Of a stretch of 64,000 bases of DNA, positions 34,890 through 42,849 are shown piece after piece. Both the position numbers and the translations under genes were made by a program. The notes beneath the pieces are model-generated. The model was not told the origin of the DNA, searched no databases, and was given only the letters and a program-made list of their open reading frames with translations. This DNA is from Changpingibacter yushuensis (lineage in GTDB: Bacteria; Actinomycetota; Actinomycetes; Actinomycetales; Actinomycetaceae): assembly GCF_014041995.1 (NCBI RefSeq), contig NZ_CP059492.1, forward strand, positions 2,542,001 to 2,606,000, read 5' to 3'. Numbering within the stretch: the stretch's first letter is position 1; the number at the start of each line of letters is the position of its first letter.

Positions 34890-35797
34890 TTGCGCACCTC
34901 CCGAAGCCGAGGGTCAACCAAGGCGCTTAACACGTCCACAAGGATCGTGATGAGCACCACGAAGAATGCACAGTACAAGGCGACGCCCTGCACAACAGGG
35001 AAATCTCTGCTGGAAATCGAGTTAAAGAGCAACATGCCCACCCCGTTGATGGCGAAGACCTTTTCCACTACCAAGGTTCCCCCGATCATGTAGGCAACGT
35101 TGACACCGAACAGGTTCAGAGAGGGCACCGCGGCGTTGCGAAGAACATGGCGGAACTGAATGCGCCATTCAGGGATATGTGCGGCTCGCAGAGTGGTGAC
35201 GAAGTCAGCAGATACCACGTCGAGCAGTTGTGCTCGCAAGGAGCGCACCAGCGGTGGTATAGCTCCGATGGCCACGGCGAGGCCGGGGAGCAACAGCGAG
35301 CGCCATGGCTCCAAAGGGCCTTCGCCCACACCACCCACCGGCAACCACTTCAAGTGCACAGAGAAAATGATGATGAGCAACAGACCAACCCAGAAGGTAG
35401 GCATGCCCATGCCTACAGCCGGGATCACGCGGATCGCGTGATCCACCGGCCCATTCTTGTGGGTCGCGGCAACTACCGCCAGCGGAACGGCAACCAGCAC
35501 GGTAATGACCACTGCAATCAGAACAATTCCGAGGCTGAGCCCCGCTCGCTCAAGGATGAGCGAGCGGGTGGATTCGCCATAGACCAGAGAATTCCCGGTA
35601 TCGAACTGTGTGAAGAGCTGGGTGACAAAGCTCCAGAATTGGCTCCAGAGGGATTCGTCCAACCCAAGCTGAGTTCGCAGGGCACTGACCGACGCATCGG
35701 TCGCTTGATCGCCCAGAATGATTCGAGCCGGGTCCCCCGGCACGAGGCGAAGCAAAAAGAAGACGGCCACAACCACCCCGACTGCCACAGGGAGCAC
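34886..35797 (-). CDS. Dpp/Opp-type ABC transporter permease (DppB-like), start uncertain
   Basis: 303 residues if started at GTG 35797, the first conventional codon after the in-frame TAG at 35840-35842. The family's first helix normally begins about 15 residues earlier. The bases between the TAG and GTG 35797 do encode such a stretch (IPTLRLVKHLLAR), so a non-standard start, for example ATC 35836, or a sequence error is possible. LVPGDPARIILG, GMPTFWVGL, the EAA loop TTLRAAHIPEWRIQFRHVLRN and a C-terminal DPRLREV are typical. It follows a hairpin after the binding-protein gene. Confidence 0.88.
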   Translation of the reverse strand: MLPVAVGVVVAVFFLLRLVPGDPARIILGDQATDASVSALRTQLGLDESLWSQFWSFVTQLFTQFDTGNSLVYGESTRSLILERAGLSLGIVLIAVVITVLVAVPLAVVAATHKNGPVDHAIRVIPAVGMGMPTFWVGLLLIIIFSVHLKWLPVGGVGEGPLEPWRSLLLPGLAVAIGAIPPLVRSLRAQLLDVVSADFVTTLRAAHIPEWRIQFRHVLRNAAVPSLNLFGVNVAYMIGGTLVVEKVFAINGVGMLLFNSISSRDFPVVQGVALYCAFFVVLITILVDVLSALVDPRLREVRK

Positions 35798-35856
35798 GCG
35801 GGCCAGCAGGTGTTTTACAAGTCGAAGCGTTGGGATCGCCTATCTCTTAGGTGTGT

Positions 35857-35885
35857 GGCCCGTGCGCCATTAAGGCACACGGGCC
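35857..35885 (-). promoter_or_regulatory. Intercistronic hairpin after the binding-protein gene
   Basis: GGCCCGTG (35857-35864) pairs with CACGGGCC (35878-35885). After one mismatch GCC pairs with GGC, closing a 5-nt loop. Such structures usually protect the upstream message or dampen readthrough, keeping the binding protein in excess. Confidence 0.6.
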
Positions 35886-35894
35886 GGTCAAAAC

Positions 35895-37493
35895 TCAGTC
35901 AGTCACTGAGACATCTTGCAAGAGCATTGAACCATTAGGAAGGACCGTCAGACCGGAGATGTCCGAGGTGGTGGCCTTAATGACACTCGTGTAGTAGAGC
36001 GGGATGTAAGGAACCTGCTCAGCCATGATCTTCTGGATGTCGAGGTAGATCTGCTGGCGAGCGTCGCCGTCGGCCGTCTCGCGACCTTCGTTAAGGAGCG
36101 ATGTGACGTCGTCGTTCGTATAGAAGGTCCAGTACGAGTGGCTGAAGCCATCGGGATCGGCCTGGAAGGAAACCAGACCGTCAGGATCGGGGCTGTCAGA
36201 CTGTCCAGAGTTGATCATGAAATCGTAGTTGTAATCGCCGTACACCTTGGAGGAGAAGGTGGCTGATTCGAGCGATTCGATCTCAACTGTGATGCCGATT
36301 TCTGCCAGCGACTGCTGCACAATCTGGGCCTCTTGAGCCAAGGCCGAGTTGCCGCTCTTGATTGAGAGCGTCACAGAGAATCCATCCGGATACGCTGACT
36401 GCGCCAGCTCCTGCTTTGCCGAGTCCAGATCGTAGTCCAGCGCGTAGCCTTCGTCATTCGCCGAGTACTCGATTGTGGGCGGAATAAGCGAGTTGGCGAC
36501 AGTAGCAGTTCCGAAGGTCACCGCGTCAACAATTCCTTGGCGATCAATTGCCTGAGCAACCGCGCGGCGAACATGCTCGTCGGCGAAGTACTCATTCTGG
36601 GTGTTGAAGAAGACTTGCTCGATTTCCCACGACTTGTTGGTCACCACATTGACGGAGGCGTTCGACTCAAGCTCCGTCACGTTTGCATAGGGGACCTCGT
36701 CGATAATGTCGAGCTGACCAGCCTGAAGCTGCTGCTGTAGCTGAGCATCGTCGGAAACGAGTTTGTAGACCAGCTTGTCGACGTACGGCTTGCCATCCTG
36801 CCAGTAGTTGGTGTTCTTCGTGAACGAAATGTCAGCGTTCGGATCCCATTCGTCCACCACAAACGGCCCAGTGCCTACCGGGTTCTTGAAGAAGTCCTCT
36901 TCGCTCTGTCCGCCGAAGTCCGCCGGGTAGATGCCATTGGAGAAGTTCGCCAGCTCCGAAATGAGCGGCGTGTATGCGCTGGTCAGCGTAATCGTCACCT
37001 GATTGTCTGCGGTGGCCTCAATCGAATCGATGGGTCCAGACAGTGGCAAGGGGCTCTCGTCACCAAGCTTCAGGTGACGATCGAGTGAGAAGACGACGTC
37101 GTCGGGCGTAACGTCTGTGCCGTCCGAGAACTTCAAGCCATCACGCAATGTGAAGGTATAGGTCAGGCCGTCGTCGGAAATGTTGTAATCGCTAGCGAGC
37201 CACGGAATGACTTCGCCGTCGGCGTTGAATGAAACCAAGGATTCGAAGACCTTGTCAATCGCAAACGCGTTGTTCGCGGTGATTTGGGTTGCCGGATCTA
37301 GGGAAGTCACGGCGGCCACACGTCCAACGGTCAAAGTTCCACCTGAGACGGGGGAAGCCGACGCCGTGGAACTTGCGGAAGCCTCAGAACCCGAATCAGA
37401 CGAGGAGCAGCCGGCCAGTGCCAGCCCCGCAACTACAACGGCAGCACTGATCTTGAACAGGCCTCGCCTGCCTCGTGAATCTTGACGTTTCAT
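35895..37493 (-). CDS. Peptide-class ABC transporter substrate-binding lipoprotein (SBP family 5)
   Basis: 532 residues. Signal peptide with lipobox LALAGC (Cys29), then a Ser/Ala-rich linker and the two-lobe family 5 fold: GGTLTVGR, WLASDYNISDDGLTYTFTLRDGLKFSDG, DVVFSLDRH, GTGPFVVDEWDPN and a C-terminal VPYIPLYY. Binds a di- or oligopeptide or peptide-like ligand outside the membrane. GGAGA precedes ATG. Second gene of the operon, after the amidohydrolase that may hydrolyse the imported compound. Confidence 0.93.
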   Translation of the reverse strand: MKRQDSRGRRGLFKISAAVVVAGLALAGCSSSDSGSEASASSTASASPVSGGTLTVGRVAAVTSLDPATQITANNAFAIDKVFESLVSFNADGEVIPWLASDYNISDDGLTYTFTLRDGLKFSDGTDVTPDDVVFSLDRHLKLGDESPLPLSGPIDSIEATADNQVTITLTSAYTPLISELANFSNGIYPADFGGQSEEDFFKNPVGTGPFVVDEWDPNADISFTKNTNYWQDGKPYVDKLVYKLVSDDAQLQQQLQAGQLDIIDEVPYANVTELESNASVNVVTNKSWEIEQVFFNTQNEYFADEHVRRAVAQAIDRQGIVDAVTFGTATVANSLIPPTIEYSANDEGYALDYDLDSAKQELAQSAYPDGFSVTLSIKSGNSALAQEAQIVQQSLAEIGITVEIESLESATFSSKVYGDYNYDFMINSGQSDSPDPDGLVSFQADPDGFSHSYWTFYTNDDVTSLLNEGRETADGDARQQIYLDIQKIMAEQVPYIPLYYTSVIKATTSDISGLTVLPNGSMLLQDVSVTD

Positions 37494-37521
37494 AATCTGT
37501 TCTCCTGATGTGTGGGTGTAT

Positions 37522-38679
37522 CTAGTTAGAAATGTGTGGCTGCAGTTGGTTCGAAACCATGCGTCCAGATTTGATGACGGCGACGATTGCGTCGGCTTGG
37601 GCGAAGGTCGTTGGGTTCAATGGGTTGTACCGGAGCACGACGGCGTCGGCGGGTGCGCCCGTTTCGATCGTCCCGGTCTGGTTGAGATTGACAAGCCGCG
37701 CGCCGGCGGATGTTGCGGCACGCAGCGCCTCTGTTGGGGTAAGCCCTGCATCAATGAGAGCAAGCAGTTCGCGGGCGTTGGAGCCATGTTGATCCATGGT
37801 TCCAAAGTCCGTGCCAAGCGCAATATGGACACCTGCATCCCGGGCTGTGCGAACCGCGGCTGGATGCGCGTGAACGGCGTGCTGTACACGCTGGAGGAAA
37901 GATCTAGGTAGCTTTCCCTTTTCGATCATTGCTAACACCAAGCGATAGATCACAAGAGTGGGAACAAATGTGGCGCTGGTATGAGCCGCAAGTTCAGCTT
38001 GATCTCTTGTCAGGAAGATCCCGTGCTCAATGGATTCCACGCCGGCCTCCAGAGCCCACGTGATCGCTTGGCCTCCCCACGCATGCACCATGACGCGCGC
38101 ACCGGCTTGGTGTGCCAGCCTCGTCGCTTCCTGAAATTGGGCAGCTGTGAAGTGAGGTTCGAGGTCTTGACCTTCTGGACTGGTCACGCCATCGGTTCCA
38201 ATTAACTTGATCCACTGAGCGCCTCGATCAAGTGCGTCTTCAACCGCGGAGCCCACCGTTCCACATCTCTGCGCATCCTCACGAGTAATGAGGGCGACGC
38301 AGGGCGACACGGCTGGACCAAGGATGTGGCCCGACGCGAGCTTCTCCACCCAAGCTGTCTCCAATCCCCCGGCATCTCGCGCGGAGGTGAATCCTGCGGC
38401 GAGAGTTTTGGCGAGGGCCAGTTGGATGAGTTGATCGCGATCAGCCTGAGCTCTTTGGTTCCTTTCGGACTCGTCAAAATCAGTCCACGCCAGATGAACA
38501 TGGCTATCCACGAGCCCGGGGATCACCCACGTGTTTTCGCCTGGGAGCAGATTGGTGGCAGAACCTGAAGCAGAAAAGGTCCCTGCCTCCCAATACAGCG
38601 CGGGAGATGTATAGAAGGTGAAATCAGGTCCGAGCACCTGAGCGTTGGTGATGCCAGACACTGCGTTGAGAGCGTCCAT
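37522..38679 (-). CDS. Metal-dependent amidohydrolase (imidazolonepropionase/Xaa-dipeptidase-like), copy B
   Basis: 385 residues. Landmarks are VDSHVHLA (HxH), Lys in WIKLIGTDG, VMVHAWGG, SIEHGIFL and the Asp in ALGTDFGTMD. Obvious paralogue of the 22.6-kb gene, sharing the AGFTSARDAGGL and THSQA/TRDQA regions. First gene of a seven-gene minus-strand operon with a peptide-class transporter, so it most likely hydrolyses an imported dipeptide or amide. The first ATG at 38679 lacks a convincing Shine-Dalgarno. Confidence 0.88.
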   Translation of the reverse strand: MDALNAVSGITNAQVLGPDFTFYTSPALYWEAGTFSASGSATNLLPGENTWVIPGLVDSHVHLAWTDFDESERNQRAQADRDQLIQLALAKTLAAGFTSARDAGGLETAWVEKLASGHILGPAVSPCVALITREDAQRCGTVGSAVEDALDRGAQWIKLIGTDGVTSPEGQDLEPHFTAAQFQEATRLAHQAGARVMVHAWGGQAITWALEAGVESIEHGIFLTRDQAELAAHTSATFVPTLVIYRLVLAMIEKGKLPRSFLQRVQHAVHAHPAAVRTARDAGVHIALGTDFGTMDQHGSNARELLALIDAGLTPTEALRAATSAGARLVNLNQTGTIETGAPADAVVLRYNPLNPTTFAQADAIVAVIKSGRMVSNQLQPHISN

Positions 38680-39666
38680 GGAGATTCATTTCTTTGAAGA
38701 CTTGAGCATGCTGTTTCTCGATGCTGGGCTCAAGATGCCCGAGCGATCGATAGTTGTGACGAAGTCACTTTCTCGTTTAGAAGTTTCGCCGCATGGCCGA
38801 ACAACACGAGCTACACATTCGCAGGCCCCAAGGTGGAGCGGATTCAGTGGCAATTTGTGTCATCTGACTCCCCTTCCGAGATTACCCTTCAACCAACCAA
38901 ACAAATAGGTATTTGCAAGTATAGGACTAAAGACGTCCCACGTGTGAGCAAGGTACGTCACACGTTAAGCCCACCACAATCCAGCTATCCTTCCAGTCGC
39001 CGACCCGCGCCTGAGCCGGCGCGGCGCAAGAATCCGCGTCTTAGCTTCATAACACGCACAAGCCGTGCCACACCTTGGCAGCTGTTCGCAATGGTTGATC
39101 AGCGAGAGTTGTTCCCCACCAGATCCTTACAGGTCACCCACTCGATCTTCACAGGATTATTCATCAGATCCTGACTGGGTTACGCACTCACCCCAAAGGG
39201 TTACCTACTCACCACTAAAAAGGATCACCCATTCGTCCCAAAAAGGACTACCCACGCAATCCTTACAAAGCCAATCACTCGATCCACACCCGCGTAAAGC
39301 ACTATTTTTGGGACGCATATAGTCCTCAAGTGATACGGTGAATCCTGTGGCAAGACGGAGGCAATGTACTCGAGAGATTGATTGAATCTTCCAACATCAG
39401 TTTTTTGAGTAAGTTCCCAGACGAGAAACACATACTTGACTACCGATGAGTTCACCATTTGGTTATCATCATCATGATGGCTTAGACATCAATAATCGAA
39501 AAGTCACTGGCTCTTCTTGCCGATAGATTACTTGCACGAACTAGATAAATGACCGAACGCAACACAAGAAGTCGCCGTGATGCAGGTAGTCCCCCGCTAG
39601 GCCCAGAAGCCTGCCCGGGAATACCTCGCACACCCGCTACCAGTGCCCAACCCGGAGAAGCACACA
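38680..39666. other. Gene-poor stretch of almost 1 kb
   Basis: No convincing gene on either strand; the ORFs seen are Ser/Pro-rich reads of repeats. The first part must hold the promoter of the minus-strand peptide operon. The middle contains a degenerate repeat array (39132-39290). The last part, about 39290-39560, is more AT-rich than its surroundings and includes ATCATCATCATGATG near 39466-39480. Confidence 0.6.
39132..39290 (+). repeat. Array of seven degenerate 21-25-bp direct repeats
   Basis: Units start at 39132, 39154, 39178, 39199, 39222, 39245 and 39270, the last partial. Shared pattern: GG-T/A-T/C-A-CCCACTC, then a variable part ending in AAA or ACA. Not CRISPR: units are adjacent, variable and without spacers. 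Confidence 0.7.
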
Positions 39667-39999
39667 ATGCCAAGACCAAAAGGAAGTAAGAACAAGCCTA
39701 AGACGGTTATCTCATATGAGATCCAAGCAAAGGGCATTCGTTCCGAGATCAATGCCAATCAGAAGTCTGTAGATAAGCTTTCACACGAAGTCGATGCCTT
39801 GGTGTCCAGTCTCAGCGCAAAGAAGAAGGAACTGCGCTCAGCACGTACCCGGCTGAATCGCTCCACCAAACAGCTTACGCAACTGGAATCGCGAGTCGGC
39901 GAAGAGAAGCGGCGCCAAGACGTGACGAAGCTTCTTGACACTCTGCTTGCAAGCGGAAAGTCGGTTGACGATCTCGAGGCAGCTATCAACCAACTTTAG
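39667..39999 (+). CDS. Small basic coiled-coil protein of unknown function
   Basis: 110 residues from ATG 39667 with GGAGAAG 7 nt upstream. The N-terminal MPRPKGSKNKPK is an AT-hook-like basic start seen in many small proteins of Gram-positives. The middle is a heptad-rich, Lys/Glu-rich coiled coil (about residues 30-85), and a short C-terminal helix ends SGKSVDDLEAAINQL. No function is known to me; DNA or RNA association is a guess from the basic N-terminus. It lies between a repeat array and a large palindrome. Confidence 0.72.
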   Translation: MPRPKGSKNKPKTVISYEIQAKGIRSEINANQKSVDKLSHEVDALVSSLSAKKKELRSARTRLNRSTKQLTQLESRVGEEKRRQDVTKLLDTLLASGKSVDDLEAAINQL

Positions 40000-40031
40000 G
40001 GTTGCCTCGAAAGATCCCAACCGCGCCCGCC

Positions 40032-40077
40032 GCTCACTTGCGAAGCTCCACATTGTGGAGTAGAAGCGGCAGTGAGC
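40032..40077. repeat. Nested palindromes
   Basis: GCTCACT (40032-40038) and AGTGAGC (40071-40077) enclose CTCCACA-T-TGTGGAG (40046-40060). This lies immediately before the 51-bp palindrome. Confidence 0.7.
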
Positions 40078-40083
40078 TGGGCA

Positions 40084-40134
40084 AACGTAGGGGTGCCGGG
40101 TGATGGAACTTCCATCACCCGGCACCCCTACGTT
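40084..40134. repeat. 51-bp perfect palindrome
   Basis: Arms 40084-40108 and 40110-40134 are exact reverse complements around a single central C (left arm begins AACGTAGGGGTGCCGGG). Located between convergent genes. It may be a bidirectional terminator, but it is far longer than needed and lacks T tracts. Confidence 0.92.
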
Positions 40135-40158
40135 CACACTGTGCTGTGACTCAGCCAA

Positions 40159-41352
40159 TCAGTCACGATGATACATATCGCGCGTGTAGAGCTTTGACAC
40201 CACGTCCTCGAGGTCCTCACTCCACCTGTTCGCTAGGATCACGTCACACCGCTTCTTGAAGTCATCTAGATCCGCAGTGACTTCAGAACCGAAGAACTCA
40301 GTGCCGTCAAAGGTTGGTTCGTAAACGACAACTGGAACACCCTTGGCCTTAATGCGCTTCATGATGCCTTGGATAGCCGATTGGCGATAGTTGTCTGAAC
40401 CAGTTTTCATGGTCAGGCGGTACACGCCCACCACTGGCTTCTCAGTATCGGAGAGGTCAGCCAATACATCGGACGCGATGAAGTCCTTACGAGTCCCGTT
40501 GGCATCCACGATGGCCTGAATGAGATTCTGTGGAACATCTTGGTAATTGGCGAGCAGCTGCTTCGTATCCTTCGGCAGGCAGTATCCGCCATACCCAAAG
40601 GAGGGGTTGTTGTAGTGCGTGCCAATTCGCGGATCCAGTCCCACACCGTCAATAATCTGCTTGGCGTTCAGACCACGTACCGAAGCGTACGTATCAAGTT
40701 CATTGAAGAAGCTGACTCGAAGCGCAAGGTACGTATTTGAGAACAACTTGATAGCTTCGGCCTCGGTTGAGCCACACACCAAGCAGTCAACATCGGGATC
40801 AAGTGCCGCCCCGGAAAGAATGCCAGCGAACTGTGCCGCCTTCTCTTCCAACTCTGGCTTTGCGGACGGGAAGCCAACCACAACGCGCGACGGGTGCAAG
40901 TTGTCTCGCAACGCGTTTCCTTCGCGCAGGAATTCTGGGCTGAAGAGAATACTCAACTTCGGGAACTCCGAGGTTAGGCCCTCTACATAGCCCACTGGAA
41001 CAGTGGACTTGACCACGATGGTTGCATCCGGGTTGATTGCCTGGACCTGCCGGAGCACCTGTTCCACGCTTGAGGTGTCGAAGTAGTTCTTGTCTGGGTC
41101 ATAGTTGGTGGGTGTTGCAATAACAACCCAATCAGCACCTGTGAACGCTTCCTGTGGATCGGTTGAGGCGTTGATCCTCGTCCCAGCCGCCAGAGCGTCC
41201 TCAATCTCAACGTCTCGAATGGGAGACTTACCCGCATTGATCAGGTCAACGCGGCTCTGCGTGATGTCGAATGATCGTACCGAATGGTGCGTGCTTAACA
41301 AGACGGCACATGAGAGTCCAACGTATCCGATGCCGGCAACGGCAATGTTCAT
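40159..41352 (-). CDS. ugd: UDP-glucose 6-dehydrogenase
   Basis: 397 residues oxidising UDP-glucose to UDP-glucuronate for envelope polysaccharides. Rossmann start [19 protein letters not shown], then [23 protein letters not shown], the dimer helix [16 protein letters not shown], the catalytic Cys in [12 protein letters not shown] near residue 255, and a C-terminal NAD-type UDP-binding domain with [13 protein letters not shown](Y)R. The short single-domain length matches bacterial Ugd of the E. coli/Streptococcus type. No glycosyltransferases are adjacent. Confidence 0.94.
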   Translation of the reverse strand: MNIAVAGIGYVGLSCAVLLSTHHSVRSFDITQSRVDLINAGKSPIRDVEIEDALAAGTRINASTDPQEAFTGADWVVIATPTNYDPDKNYFDTSSVEQVLRQVQAINPDATIVVKSTVPVGYVEGLTSEFPKLSILFSPEFLREGNALRDNLHPSRVVVGFPSAKPELEEKAAQFAGILSGAALDPDVDCLVCGSTEAEAIKLFSNTYLALRVSFFNELDTYASVRGLNAKQIIDGVGLDPRIGTHYNNPSFGYGGYCLPKDTKQLLANYQDVPQNLIQAIVDANGTRKDFIASDVLADLSDTEKPVVGVYRLTMKTGSDNYRQSAIQGIMKRIKAKGVPVVVYEPTFDGTEFFGSEVTADLDDFKKRCDVILANRWSEDLEDVVSKLYTRDMYHRD

Positions 41353-41464
41353 GGGTTATCCAATCCAAAATGAAGCTCCGGATCGCGCACTGAGATGCGA
41401 TCGACGATCCAACGGAGATAGGTCCGAGACAATCATAACGATCTGTTGAATTCGGTGTGGCCGA

Positions 41465-41514
41465 TGCCGTGGGGCCCACACTCAACCACTGCCGTGGGGC
41501 CCACACTCAACCAC
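41465..41514 (+). repeat. Perfect 25-bp tandem duplication upstream of the phosphatase gene
   Basis: Units 41465-41489 and 41490-41514 are identical (start TGCCGTGGGGCCCACACTCA). Each has an internal GGGCCC dyad. It is in the divergent gap between ugd and the phosphatase gene, so it may hold duplicated regulatory sites. Confidence 0.75.
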
Positions 41515-41649
41515 TCAGGTGCATGGAACAAGCAGCGATACTCGGTACATCACACTCACAGCCGCCCCAAGCCTCACGATGTTTGATACCGTGACATACG
41601 AATGTGCTCTAAGAGCCGGCCACTTCCGGCTCATGAAGAAAGAGAGAGA

Positions 41650-42618
41650 ATGTCCAAACTCTCCGGTACATCCGAATCGGGGAATCAACAGGCAATCACG
41701 CCGCTGCGGGTGCTTGTTGTATGCACAGGGAACATATGCCGCTCCCCTCTCGCTGAGTACGCACTCCGTGGACAGTTGGATCCTGCCGTCTTTCGCATCG
41801 CAAGCGCAGGAACCCGCGCAGTCCCGAACGGGCGCGTACCTCAGGAGCAGGTTCAGATCGCCGAGAGCCTCGGGATCGCAGGCATCTCAACACACATCGC
41901 ACGTCAAGTTACAGCTGAAAGCATCGCGCAAGCCGACCTCATACTCACTGCTTCTCGCCACCGCCGGCGCCGCGTGGTTCGCACTGTGCCATCCGCCGTC
42001 AAATACACTTTCACAATCCGCGAACTTGCCCGAGTCAGCCAGACAATCACTGATGAGGACTTGGCGTTCCACATGAAGAACGGCAACGATCCTGTCCGTG
42101 CCGGAATCGCCGCTGCAAATGAGATTCGTGGCCTCGCTCCTCGACCAAGCGATCCTCGGGACGACGACGTCGTCGACCCATATGGTCACGAAGCCGCAGT
42201 TTACGAGGAGTCTGCCCGTCAACTCATGCCCGCCGTGCGCGTCATAGCACAGTTTCTCAGCCATCTGGCGGGCACGAACCTCCGCCAACTATCTGGAACG
42301 ACTGGACAAGGCACGCACACACCTGACCCCGCGCATGCCTCCACTCAGCCGGGTCGGCCAGTTCAACTAGCTCAGCCTGCGGCGCAACGCTTGTCCACCA
42401 CGCAAACCTCTCCTATATCAATCTCACAGGCCAGGCCCGTGGCAACGCGTTGGAATGGACCGTTGCTCCACGATCCGGATGCGCGTGCGCATCCGGATCA
42501 ACACGAACCCGCTAAGGGCCAAAAGGCCGCCAGCCCACAAAAAACTGGGGCAGAACAGGCGCGCTCGGCTACGCCCGCGGCTACGCCTCGCCGGCGCCGC
42601 GGCAAGCACTCACAGTAA
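41650..42618 (+). CDS. Low-molecular-weight protein-tyrosine-phosphatase with long basic tail
   Basis: 322 residues from ATG 41650 (AGAGAGA upstream). The P-loop VCTGNICRSPLAE has nucleophile Cys25 and Arg31, and the general-acid motif DPYGHE lies near residue 178. These usually dephosphorylate BY-type tyrosine kinases or sugar enzymes such as Ugd, and ugd is divergent from it, suggesting polysaccharide control. Beyond about residue 210 comes a tail of about 110 residues rich in Pro, Ala, Gln, Thr and finally Arg (PRRRRGKHSQ), absent from ordinary members. There is also a roughly 25-residue insertion between P-loop and acid loop compared with short family proteins. Confidence 0.87.
   Translation: MSKLSGTSESGNQQAITPLRVLVVCTGNICRSPLAEYALRGQLDPAVFRIASAGTRAVPNGRVPQEQVQIAESLGIAGISTHIARQVTAESIAQADLILTASRHRRRRVVRTVPSAVKYTFTIRELARVSQTITDEDLAFHMKNGNDPVRAGIAAANEIRGLAPRPSDPRDDDVVDPYGHEAAVYEESARQLMPAVRVIAQFLSHLAGTNLRQLSGTTGQGTHTPDPAHASTQPGRPVQLAQPAAQRLSTTQTSPISISQARPVATRWNGPLLHDPDARAHPDQHEPAKGQKAASPQKTGAEQARSATPAATPRRRRGKHSQ
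42472..42499. repeat. 28-bp palindrome inside the phosphatase tail
   Basis: GATCCGGATGCGC (42472-42484) and its exact complement (42487-42499) flank GT. It falls in the low-complexity tail-coding part. Confidence 0.75.
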
Positions 42619-42849
42619 GCTCAAAGTATCAAGTTCACCTGTTTTTCCATCGACGGGACGAATGAACAACAATTGATGAGCCACATTTCCGAGGTCGAGA
42701 ACACACCTTGTGACCAGCGGAAACACTGATGCAACAGTCGGTGAAAGATCTCGAAACAATCGCTGGATAACCTAAACCGTCCGAAAGAAATCACTGTGCC
42801 TCCACCACGAACACTGTGATCTCATGACACCTCGAACGAAAGGCTATCC

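Noticed and set aside
35147-35938. 263-codon plus-strand ORF opposite the DppB-like gene
   Set aside because: His/Gln/Arg-rich antisense frame of a membrane protein gene.
39132-39290. CRISPR-like array
   Set aside because: Units are contiguous and variable, without conserved repeats separated by unique spacers, and no cas genes are present.
39065-39322. 85-residue ORF across the repeat array
   Set aside because: Translation simply repeats Ser/Thr/Pro from the degenerate repeats, and there is no ribosome binding site.
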